Shown here one piece after another: positions 9,408-16,996 of a stretch of 64,000 nt of DNA (position 1 is its first letter; each line of letters begins with the position of its first letter). The position numbers and the translations under genes are program-made. The notes beneath the pieces are model-generated. The model was not told where the DNA came from. It saw nothing but the letters and a program-made list of their open reading frames with translations, and searched no databases. This DNA is from Acidovorax sp. CCYZU-2555 (lineage in GTDB: Bacteria; Pseudomonadota; Gammaproteobacteria; Burkholderiales; Burkholderiaceae_C). The stretch lies in the NCBI RefSeq assembly GCF_018413525.1, contig NZ_JAHCDD010000017.1, positions 1-64,000 on the forward strand, written 5' to 3'.

Positions 9408-10390
9408 TTCACCAGTCCGATCGAAGTCAGCACGTCCTTGACGCGCTGCTGGTCGGCCTTGAGGAAGGCCGCGAAGGCGTCGGCGTCGAGGTAGGCGTCG
9501 TCCCAGCCGCGCGCCTTGGCAATCTTGGCCCATTCGGGCGACTTGAGCGCCTTGGTCACGGTGGCGGCCAGCGCGGCTTTCTGCGCCGCGCTGATGCCCG
9601 GACCGGCAACAATGCCGCGCCAGTTGACGAGTTCCACGTCCATGCCCTGCTCCTTGAGCGTGGGCACGGCCACGCCTTCGATGCGCTGGGCGGTGGACAC
9701 GCCCAGCGCGCGCAGCTTGCCGGCCTTGATCATGCTTTCGAACTCGTTGTAGCCCGACACGCCGGCCGTCACGCGCCCGCCCAGCATTTCGGCCAGCGCT
9801 TCGCCGCCGCCCGAGAACGGCACATAGTTGAGTTTGGCCGCGTCGCCGCCCGCCTGCTTGGCGATCAGCCCGGCGAGGATATGGTCGGCGCCGCCGGCCG
9901 AGCCGCCGGCCCAGACCACGCGCGACGTATCGGCCTTGACGGCCGCGGCCAGGTCCTTGAGCGTCTTGTGCGGCGAGTTCGCGGGCACGACGACGACCAG
10001 CGGGTCGCCGGTCATGCGCGCTATGGGCGTGACCGCGTCCAGGCCCACGGGCGCCTTGTTGGTCAGCACCGCGCCGACCATGGTGATGCCCATGACCATC
10101 AGCTGGCTGCCGTCGCCCTTGGCGTTGTTGGCGAACTGCGCCAGGCCCACGGTGCCGCCCGCGCCCGGCACATTGACCACCTGCACGTTCCTGGCCGAGC
10201 CGGTCGCGGTCAGCACCTGCTGCAGCGAGCGCGCGGCGCTGTCCCAGCCGCCGCCCGGGCCCGCGGGCGCGATGATCTTGAGGTCCTGGGGCGCTTGCGC
10301 CAGCGAAGGCAGGGCGCTTGCGCCCAGTGTCAGCGCCAGGGCGGCGCTGGCCAGTAGGCCGCGGCGCTGCGAGGTGAAGGAATGGGTCAT
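9404..10390 (-). CDS. tctC: TctC-type tricarboxylate transporter receptor
   Basis: Periplasmic receptor (328 aa) for the adjacent TctBA permease. A signal peptide (RRGLLASAALALTLGASALPSLAQA) is followed by the family motif LKIIAPAGPGGGWDSAARSLQ, VVNVPGAGGTVG, VVPANSPHKTLKDLAAAV and YVPFSGGGEALAEMLGG. It overlaps tctB by 4 bp and follows a second, different Bug receptor 23 bp upstream in the same operon. Having the GGGWD form and direct coupling to tctBA, it is the more likely cognate receptor of the two. Confidence 0.93.
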   Translation of the reverse strand: MTHSFTSQRRGLLASAALALTLGASALPSLAQAPQDLKIIAPAGPGGGWDSAARSLQQVLTATGSARNVQVVNVPGAGGTVGLAQFANNAKGDGSQLMVMGITMVGAVLTNKAPVGLDAVTPIARMTGDPLVVVVPANSPHKTLKDLAAAVKADTSRVVWAGGSAGGADHILAGLIAKQAGGDAAKLNYVPFSGGGEALAEMLGGRVTAGVSGYNEFESMIKAGKLRALGVSTAQRIEGVAVPTLKEQGMDVELVNWRGIVAGPGISAAQKAALAATVTKALKSPEWAKIAKARGWDDAYLDADAFAAFLKADQQRVKDVLTSIGLVK

Positions 10391-10413
10391 CGTTGTCTCC
10401 TTGGGGGTGATGG

Positions 10414-11397
10414 TTATTCGTTGACGATGTGCGCGGCCTCGACGATGCGCGCGTACTTGGCGGTCTCGGTCTGCATGAACTGGCGGAACGCGGCGGGCGA
10501 CAGCGGCATGGGCTCGCCGCCTTGTTCGCGCAGGCGCTTGATCAGCTCGGGCTCGCGCAGCGCGGCGGTGACGGCGGCGTGGAGCTTGTCGAGCACCGCG
10601 GGCGGCGTCTTCGCGGGTGCGAACAGGCCGAACCAGTTGTCGAGGTCATAGGCCGCGGCCGGTGCGAACTCGGCGATGGCCGGAATTTCGGGCGCAAAGC
10701 CCGCGCGCCTGGCCGACGTCACGGCCAGGGCCTTGACGCGCCCGCCCTTGATGAACGGCGTGGCGCCGGCCAGGCTCACGAAGGTGATGTCTACGTTGCC
10801 CGCAGCGACATCGACCAGCTGGTTGGCCGCACCCTTGTAAGGCACATGCTGCATCTTGATGCCCGTGAGCATCTGCAGCAGTTCTCCGTTGAGGTGCTGG
10901 GGATTGCCCACACCGCTGGTGGCATAGGTCAGTTTGCCGGGGTTCTTCTGCGCGTGGGCGACGAGTTCGGCGACGCTCTTCGCGGGAAAGTTCGGGTGGG
11001 TGACCAGCACGTTGGGCACGCGCGTGACGGCCGTGATGGGCGCGAGATCGCGCGCCGGCACGTACTGCATCTTTTCCTTGTAGATCAAGGGATTGATCGC
11101 GGTCTCGCCGGCCGAGCCCAGCAGCAGCGTATAGCCGTCGGGCGGGGCCTTGGCGACCGCGCCCGCGCCCAGCATGCCGCTGGCGCCGGGCTTGTTGTCG
11201 ACGACCACCGACTGCTTGAGCGACACGCGCAGCCGGTCGGCCAGCAGCCGCGCCATGGTGTCGACGCCGCCGCCCGCGGAGAACGGCACGACGATGGTGA
11301 TGGCGCGCGCCGGGTAGTCCTGGGCGAGCGCGCCCAGGGGCAGGCCGGCCAGGGCCAGGGCGGTGCAGACAAGGGCGCGGCGGGAAGTTGGGTGCAT
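10414..11397 (-). CDS. Bug-family tripartite tricarboxylate transporter substrate-binding protein
   Basis: Second periplasmic receptor (327 aa) in the leftward operon. It has a signal peptide ending at ALAQDYPARA, then ITIVVPFSAGGGVDTMARLLADRL, VVDNKPGASGMLGAG, PPDGYTLLLGSAGE, and HVPYKGAANQLVDVAAGNVDI. It lies 37 bp after the lactonase stop and 23 bp before the tctC-type receptor. The AGGGVDT motif places it in the general Bug group rather than the GGGWD TctC group, so it may widen the ligand range of one permease. The ligand is not known. Confidence 0.92.
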   Translation of the reverse strand: MHPTSRRALVCTALALAGLPLGALAQDYPARAITIVVPFSAGGGVDTMARLLADRLRVSLKQSVVVDNKPGASGMLGAGAVAKAPPDGYTLLLGSAGETAINPLIYKEKMQYVPARDLAPITAVTRVPNVLVTHPNFPAKSVAELVAHAQKNPGKLTYATSGVGNPQHLNGELLQMLTGIKMQHVPYKGAANQLVDVAAGNVDITFVSLAGATPFIKGGRVKALAVTSARRAGFAPEIPAIAEFAPAAAYDLDNWFGLFAPAKTPPAVLDKLHAAVTAALREPELIKRLREQGGEPMPLSPAAFRQFMQTETAKYARIVEAAHIVNE

Positions 11398-11434
11398 GGT
11401 GGGTCTTTGAAGTTGGGGTCAATGGCTTGGGAAT

Positions 11435-12487
11435 TCAGCGCGAGAACACCATGCAGACCGGGCTGCCGCAGCGCACGCTCTGGCCCGTGGACTGCAGGCG
11501 GCCGCTGGTGCCATCGATGGTGAAGCTGACAATGGAGTCGCTGTCTTCGTTGAGCGCGAACAGCAGCCGGCCGTCGGGGCTGGTGGTCACAAAGCGCGGC
11601 GTGCGTCCCTGGCTGGAGACGAAGTCGACAACGCTCAGCGCACCGCTGTGGTCATCGACGCGAAACACCGCGATGCAGTCGGCGCCGCGATTGGACGCAT
11701 AGACATAGCGGCCGCTGGCGTCGATCTGTATCGCCGCCGCGCGGCTGTTGCCGGTAAAGCTCTGCGGCAGGGCCGGCACGATCTGGAATGGCGTGAGCGC
11801 GCCCGTGTCCGCGTCGAAGCGGCAGGCCGTGAGCGTGGAGTCAAGCTCATTGACCACATAGGCGCAGGCCTGGCGCGGGTGGAAGACCAGATGGCGCGGG
11901 CCCGAGGCTTCGCGCGCGGCGGTGAACGGCGTGTCCGCTGCGATCAATCGGCCTTGTTCGAAGCGGAACATGAACACGCGGTCCAGCCCCTTGTCGGGCA
12001 CGGCGACAAAGCGCCCGCCGGGGTCGAACGGGTTGCAATGCGGCTTGGCCTGCTTTTGCTCCACGCGGTGCGGGCCTGGCGGGCCTTCGAGCGTCACCCG
12101 CTGCAGAACATCGCCGAGCGCGCCGTCCGCGCCAACAGCCAGCACGCTGACGCTGGCGCCGAAGTGGTTGGAGACCACGAGGTGGCGGCCCGCAGGATCG
12201 AGCGCGAGGTGCACGGGGTTCAGTCCCTGCGTGTCCTGGCGATTGAGCAGCGTGAGGCGGCCGCTGGCGCGGTCGACGCGAAACGCGCTGACTTCGCTGG
12301 CATCGCCATGCACGGTGTAGAGGCTGCGGCCGTCATGGCCCATGGCCAGGAACGAGGGGTTGAACAGCCCGCTCACCACATCGACCAGGCGCAGCGCGCC
12401 GCTGGCGGCATCGACGTCAAAAATGCTGATGCCGTCGCCGCGCGCCTGGCGTTCACGGGTGGTTCGGCTGCCTACGTAGGCGTACAT
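11435..12487 (-). CDS. Beta-propeller lactonase family protein
   Basis: Seven-bladed beta-propeller lactonase (350 aa) of the 6-phosphogluconolactonase/3-carboxy-cis,cis-muconate lactonizing family, which opens or forms lactones of sugar acids or carboxymuconates. It starts MYAYVGSRTTRERQ at 12487 with AAGGA upstream. Repeated blades show GAVxxLxV-type strands: VDAASGALRLVDVV, VDRASGRLTLLN, LDPAGRHLVVSNHFGASVSVL, GPHRVEQKQAKPHCNPFDPGGRFVAVPD, GPRHLVFHPRQACAYVVNELDSTL and TPRFVTTSPDGRLLF. The conserved H..P.G. and GPRH residues are intact. It is the first gene of the tctABC operon and divergent from an aconitase, so its substrate is probably a lactone of a tricarboxylate-like acid (inference). 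Confidence 0.88.
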   Translation of the reverse strand: MYAYVGSRTTRERQARGDGISIFDVDAASGALRLVDVVSGLFNPSFLAMGHDGRSLYTVHGDASEVSAFRVDRASGRLTLLNRQDTQGLNPVHLALDPAGRHLVVSNHFGASVSVLAVGADGALGDVLQRVTLEGPPGPHRVEQKQAKPHCNPFDPGGRFVAVPDKGLDRVFMFRFEQGRLIAADTPFTAAREASGPRHLVFHPRQACAYVVNELDSTLTACRFDADTGALTPFQIVPALPQSFTGNSRAAAIQIDASGRYVYASNRGADCIAVFRVDDHSGALSVVDFVSSQGRTPRFVTTSPDGRLLFALNEDSDSIVSFTIDGTSGRLQSTGQSVRCGSPVCMVFSR

Positions 12488-12535
12488 GGAAGGTCCTTGA
12501 ATGGCTGCAGCGCAGACATAAGGGTTTGCGCTTGA

Positions 12536-12561
12536 TTGCATTTTATGAACACAAAATGCAA
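12536..12561. promoter_or_regulatory. Palindromic operator candidate between lactonase and aconitase operons
   Basis: A perfect 9-bp inverted repeat, TTGCATTTT (12536-12544) and AAAATGCAA (12553-12561), separated by 8 bp. Outer bases TTGA/ATCAA extend the symmetry imperfectly. It sits in the 84-bp gap between the divergent lactonase and aconitase starts, so one bound dimer could control both operons. The GntR-type gene downstream of the aconitase is the obvious candidate regulator. Confidence 0.65.
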
Positions 12562-12571
12562 AATCAATCCT

Positions 12572-15205
12572 ATGGAAAACACTGATACGCCACCCTTGAT
12601 GCACCTTGCCGAGCGCAGCTATTGCGCGGTCGATCTGAAAGCCTTGTGCGGGGACAAATTGACGCAGCTGCCCGTGGTGCTGCGCCTGTTGCTGGAGAAC
12701 GTCGCGCGCAATATGGCGGGCGCCGAGCGCGCTGCGGCGATCGCCGCGCTGCTGGCCTGGACCGAGAGCGCGACCAGTGACGCCGAAATCGCCTTTCAGC
12801 CCGGGCGCGTGCTGATGCACGACACGACCAGCACGCCCGCGCTGGTCGATCTCGCGGCCATGCGCAGCACGCTGGCCGAAGCCGGCGTCGATCCCGCGGT
12901 GCTCAATTCGCGCCTGCCGGTCGATGTGTCCATAGACCATTCGCTGGCCGTCGAAGCGTTTGCGCAAGCGGATGCGCCCGCGCGCAACATGGCCTTCGAG
13001 ATACGGCGCAATGCCGAGCGCTATGCCTTCCTGCGCTGGGCCTCGCAGGTGCTGCGCGGCGTGCGCATCCATGCGCCGGGCACGGGCATCATGCACACCA
13101 TCAACCTCGAACAGCTCGCGACCGTGGTTGCCACCGAGGAGCGCGAGGGCGCGGCCTGGCTGGTGCCCGACATGATGATAGGCACCGACAGCCATACGCC
13201 CATGGTCAACGGCCTGGGCGTGCTGGGCTGGGGCGTGGGCGGGCTCGAGGCGCAGACCGTGATGTTCGGCATGCCGACCATGCTGCGCATTCCCGATGTC
13301 ATTGGCGTGCGGCTCACGGGGCGGCTTGCCGCCGGCGTGCTGGCCACCGATCTGGCGCTGAGCGTGACCCAGCGCCTGCGCGCCATTGGCGTGTCGGGAG
13401 AGTTTGTCGAGTTCTACGGCCCGGGCCTGGCCACGCTCACGGCCGGCGACCGCTGCGTGGTCGCCAACATGGCGCCCGAATACGGCGCGACCACGGGATT
13501 TTTCCCGGTGGACCAGCAGACGCTGGACTATCTCGCGGCAACCGGGCGCTCGCAGGAGCAGATCGCCCAGGTCGAGGCCTTCACCCAGGCCACGGGCCTG
13601 TGGTTCGAGCCCGCGGCCCAGCCCGTCTATACGCGCAGCATCGATATCGATCTGGCCACGGTCGGCATGCAGGTCGCGGGGCCGCGCCGGCCGCAGGATC
13701 TGCTGGGCTTTGGCGAGACGCGCAGCGCGCTGGCGGCGCTGAATTTCAAGCCGGCCGCCGCCGATGCGCAGATGCCGCGCCATCCGGTGGCGATTGCCGC
13801 GATCACCAGCTGCACCAACACCTCGGACCCGCGGCTGCTGATCGCCGCCGGCCTGGTGGCGCGCAAGGCGCGCGCGCTGGGGCTCAAGGCCGCTGCCTGG
13901 GTCAAGACATCGCTGGGCCCGGGCTCGCCCGCGGCCGCGGCCTATCTGGAACGCGCGGGGCTGACCGACGATCTTGCGGCCGTGGGCTTCGATATCGTTG
14001 GTTACGGCTGCACCACCTGCATAGGCAACTCGGGCCAGCTGCCCGCGCAGATTCAGGATGCGATGTCGCGCCAGACGATATTTCCCGTGGCTGCGCTGTC
14101 GGGCAACCGCAATTTTGCGGGCCGGGTGCACCCCGATCTCGAGCTGGGCTTTCTGATGTCTCCGCCCCTGGTCGTGGCGTTCGCGCTCGCGGGCGACGCC
14201 GAACGCGATCTGCGCGTCGATGCGCTGCAGACCGCGCCCGACGGCCGGCCGGTGTTCCTCAAGGACCTCTGGCCGTCGCCGCAGGAAATCGACGCCGTGC
14301 TGACGCGCTCGCAGGACCCGGCCGACTACCGACGCAGTTTCGCGCTGGCCGCCGCCAACCCGCTGTGGCATGCGCTGGCAGCGCCCAACTCGGCGCTCTA
14401 TCCCTGGAATCCCGCATCGACCGCGCTGCGCCGCCCGCCGTTCGCGCAGCTGTCCGAAGGCAGCCTGCTGGGCGCTTACGCGGCGCACCCGCTGCTGGTG
14501 GTGGGCGACGACATCACCACCGACCATATTTCGCCGGCCAGCGCGATTCCGCCCGACAGCCTGGTTGCCGACTTCCTGGTCGCGCGCGGCGACGACAGAA
14601 ACGACCTCAATGTGTTTGCCTCGCGCCGCGGCAACTGGGAAGTCATGGTGCGCGCGGCGTTTCACAGCAAGACGCTCAGGAACCTGTTTGCACCGCAGGC
14701 GCCTGTGGCCCACACCTTGCATGTGCCCAGCGGCGAGACCCTGCCGCTGTGGGATGCCGCCGAGCGCTACCGCGCCGCGGGAGAATCGGTGGTGCTGGTC
14801 GCGGGCGAGCGCTACGGCACGGGCTCGTCGCGCGACTGGGCGGCCAAGGGCCAGCGGCTGCTGGGCATTCGCGCGGTGCTGGCCAACAGCTTCGAGCGCA
14901 TACACCGCTCCAACCTGATAGGCATGGGCATACTGCCGCTGCGCCTGCCCGCGGGCGTGACGCCGTTCACGCTGGCGCTGCAGCCCGGTGACCGCATCGA
15001 GATCGATGCCCGCGCCCAGGCGATCGCGCCGCGCTGCCGCGTCGCGGTCCGGGTGCGGCGCGCCGACGGCCGCAGCGAAGCGCTGCAGGCGACGGCCGCG
15101 GTCGAAACCCAGCTCGAAGTCGCGCTGCTGCGCGCCGGCGGCGTGATTCCCTCGACCCTGCAGCAGATGCTGGCAATGCACGCCCGCGAGAAAAATGCCG
15201 CATGA
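12572..15205 (+). CDS. acnA: Aconitate hydratase (AcnA/IRP-like family)
   Basis: Iron-sulfur hydro-lyase (about 877 aa) of the AcnA family, isomerising citrate and isocitrate through cis-aconitate, or a related tricarboxylate. The three cluster cysteines lie in TSCTNTS (about residue 413) and GYGCTTCIGNSG (about 479 and 482). DDITTDHISPASAIP and GTGSSRDWAAKGQRLLG of the swivelling domain are present. The usual RRGNHEVM segment reads RRGNWEVMVRAAFHSK, so the active-site surroundings are not standard. I chose ATG 12572 because an upstream in-frame ATG (12545) lies within the operator palindrome. Context (lactonase, TctABC, GntR) suggests a dedicated catabolic aconitase rather than the housekeeping one. 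Confidence 0.9.
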   Translation: MENTDTPPLMHLAERSYCAVDLKALCGDKLTQLPVVLRLLLENVARNMAGAERAAAIAALLAWTESATSDAEIAFQPGRVLMHDTTSTPALVDLAAMRSTLAEAGVDPAVLNSRLPVDVSIDHSLAVEAFAQADAPARNMAFEIRRNAERYAFLRWASQVLRGVRIHAPGTGIMHTINLEQLATVVATEEREGAAWLVPDMMIGTDSHTPMVNGLGVLGWGVGGLEAQTVMFGMPTMLRIPDVIGVRLTGRLAAGVLATDLALSVTQRLRAIGVSGEFVEFYGPGLATLTAGDRCVVANMAPEYGATTGFFPVDQQTLDYLAATGRSQEQIAQVEAFTQATGLWFEPAAQPVYTRSIDIDLATVGMQVAGPRRPQDLLGFGETRSALAALNFKPAAADAQMPRHPVAIAAITSCTNTSDPRLLIAAGLVARKARALGLKAAAWVKTSLGPGSPAAAAYLERAGLTDDLAAVGFDIVGYGCTTCIGNSGQLPAQIQDAMSRQTIFPVAALSGNRNFAGRVHPDLELGFLMSPPLVVAFALAGDAERDLRVDALQTAPDGRPVFLKDLWPSPQEIDAVLTRSQDPADYRRSFALAAANPLWHALAAPNSALYPWNPASTALRRPPFAQLSEGSLLGAYAAHPLLVVGDDITTDHISPASAIPPDSLVADFLVARGDDRNDLNVFASRRGNWEVMVRAAFHSKTLRNLFAPQAPVAHTLHVPSGETLPLWDAAERYRAAGESVVLVAGERYGTGSSRDWAAKGQRLLGIRAVLANSFERIHRSNLIGMGILPLRLPAGVTPFTLALQPGDRIEIDARAQAIAPRCRVAVRVRRADGRSEALQATAAVETQLEVALLRAGGVIPSTLQQMLAMHAREKNAA

Positions 15206-15233
15206 GGGCGCGGGGCAGGTGAGAATCCTGTCC

Positions 15234-16148
15234 ATGTGGCCAGAGCAATCCCTTCCTTCGCAGATCCTCCAACTCCTGCAGTCCGATGCCATGCCCGCGG
15301 GCAGCCATCTGCCCGCGCAGTCGCTGGCCGACCGGCTGCGCGTCTCGCGCTCGCCGGTCAACGACGCGCTGTCGCTGCTTGCCGACAAGGGCGTGCTGCG
15401 GCGCCAGCCCAACCGCGGCTATTTCCTGGTCGAGGCGATTGCGGGTGAAAGCATTGATGCCCTGGCCGCACGGCTGGGCCTGGAAGCTTCGGACGCGGTC
15501 TCGGCCGTCTATTTCCAGATCGCCGACGACAGGCTGCGCGGCCAGCTGCCCGACGCGTTCTCCGAGGCCTTGATCAAGCAGCGCTATGGATTGACTCCGG
15601 CCCAGCTCAACGCCGTGCTGGGCCGCATCGCCAACGAAGGCTGGGCCGAGAAAAAGCCCGGCTACGGCTGGGAGTTCTCGTCGATGCTGACCACGGCCGA
15701 CAGCCTGCTGCAGTCGTATCGCCTGCGCCTGGCGCTCGAACCCGCGGCGCTGCTGGAGCCGGGTTATCAGCTGTCCGCCGCAGCCATTGCGCGCTGCCGC
15801 GCCGCCGAGCAGCATTTGCTGGCCGGCGGCATTGGCACCGACACCGCCGACCAGTTGCACGAGCGCGGCGTGCGTTTTCACGAAACGCTGGTCGAAGGCT
15901 CGGGCAATGCATTTTTCATCGACACCATCCGCCGCGTCAACCGCGTGCGCCGCCTGCTGTCCTACCGCTCCATGCAGGAGCGCAGCCGCTACAAGGAGCA
16001 TTGCGAGCAGCACCTGCATCTGCTCGAGCTGCTTGAACGCGGCCGCAATCAAGAAGCCTCGCAGGCGATGCACGCCCATTTGTCGAGCACGCTGCGCAAC
16101 CTCAAGAAGATCAGCAACATCCTCACTCCTGAGAACCCCTCCCCATGA
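15234..16148 (+). CDS. GntR family transcriptional regulator (FCD domain)
   Basis: GntR-type regulator (about 304 aa from ATG 15234; an alternative ATG at 15195 overlaps the aconitase stop). The N-terminal winged helix reads LPAQSLADRLRVSRSPVNDAL...GVLRRQPNRGYFL. A second winged-helix-like stretch follows (LIKQRYGLTPAQLNAVLGRI...KKPGYGWEF). Then comes an all-helical FCD domain with the metal/ligand histidines typical of the FadR/VanR group (RFHETLVEG, EHCEQHLHLLELL, MHAHLSSTL). Position after the aconitase makes it the likely controller of the divergent lactonase/transport and aconitase operons. The ligand is unknown but probably the transported acid or a product. Confidence 0.9.
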   Translation: MWPEQSLPSQILQLLQSDAMPAGSHLPAQSLADRLRVSRSPVNDALSLLADKGVLRRQPNRGYFLVEAIAGESIDALAARLGLEASDAVSAVYFQIADDRLRGQLPDAFSEALIKQRYGLTPAQLNAVLGRIANEGWAEKKPGYGWEFSSMLTTADSLLQSYRLRLALEPAALLEPGYQLSAAAIARCRAAEQHLLAGGIGTDTADQLHERGVRFHETLVEGSGNAFFIDTIRRVNRVRRLLSYRSMQERSRYKEHCEQHLHLLELLERGRNQEASQAMHAHLSSTLRNLKKISNILTPENPSP

Positions 16149-16882
16149 CCATTGCTCCCTCCGTCATCCAGGCCTTCACGCCCCAGGGCGTTCTGCGCGC
16201 TTGCATCAATCTGGGCAATCCGATACTGGCCCATGCCGATGCCGTGACCGGCGCGCCCGGGGGCGTGTCGGTCGATCTGGCGCAGGCGTTTGCCCAGCGC
16301 CTGGGTGTCGCGCTGGAACTGGTGGTGTTTGACGCCGCGGGCAAGTCGGTGGACGCCGTGGGCCACGAGCAGGCCGACATCGGCTTTTTCGCCATCGACC
16401 CGCTGCGCGGCGCGCACATTGCTTTCACCGCGCCCTATGTGCTGATCGAAGGCAGTTATCTGGTGCGCGAGGATTGCGCCTTGCAGCACAACGATGAAGT
16501 CGATGCCAGCGGTCTGCGCGTGGTGGTCGGCAAGGGCAGCGCCTATGACCTCTATCTGTCACGCGCGCTGAAAAACGCGCAGATACTGCGTGCGCCCACC
16601 TCGCCCAGCGTGGTGCAGACCTTCCTCGAGGAAAACGCCGATGTCGCCGCGGGCGTCAAGCAGCAGCTCGAGGCCGACAGCCGCGCGCACGCGGGCCTGC
16701 GCCTGCTGCCCGGACGCTTCATGGTGATACAGCAGGCCATGGGCTGCCCCAAGTCGCGTGGCGAAGACGCGGCGCGGGTGCTGAGCGGCTTTGTCGAGGA
16801 AATGAAGGCCAGCGGCTTTGTGGCCCGGGCGCTGCAGCGCCACGGCATCCAGGGCGCGGGCGTGGCGCCGGCCAGTAGCTGA
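16145..16882 (+). CDS. Solute-binding family 3 domain protein without signal peptide
   Basis: Protein of 245 aa with the fold signature of ABC-type family 3 amino-acid receptors: GVLRACINLGNPILA near the N-terminus, PGGVSVDLAQAFAQRLGVALELVVFDAAGKSVDAV, ADIGFFAIDPLRGAHIAFTAPYVLIEGSYLV and VVVGKGSAYDLYLSRAL. It begins MTIAPSVIQAFTPQG and has no hydrophobic leader, so it is predicted cytoplasmic. It overlaps the GntR stop by 4 bp and is therefore probably co-expressed with the regulator and aconitase. Possible roles are an intracellular ligand sensor or an enzyme of cyclohexadienyl-dehydratase type. No catalytic residue can be assigned. A decayed partial copy lies at 18638-18927. Confidence 0.82.
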   Translation: MTIAPSVIQAFTPQGVLRACINLGNPILAHADAVTGAPGGVSVDLAQAFAQRLGVALELVVFDAAGKSVDAVGHEQADIGFFAIDPLRGAHIAFTAPYVLIEGSYLVREDCALQHNDEVDASGLRVVVGKGSAYDLYLSRALKNAQILRAPTSPSVVQTFLEENADVAAGVKQQLEADSRAHAGLRLLPGRFMVIQQAMGCPKSRGEDAARVLSGFVEEMKASGFVARALQRHGIQGAGVAPASS

Positions 16883-16996
16883 AGCGCGAGGCACAGGGCG
16901 TTGCGCCTGCCCAAGTTCTATCGCAGGCCGCAACGCCTTGGAGGGACGGTGGCGCGTGCCTGTCGACGAAAAGCGCGCTGGCGTCTTGTCGGGCGA

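Noticed and set aside
11435-15412. A single 1325-residue minus-strand reading frame
   Set aside because: Only its last 350 residues (from 12487) are the lactonase. The rest is the antisense of the aconitase gene, kept open by high G+C.
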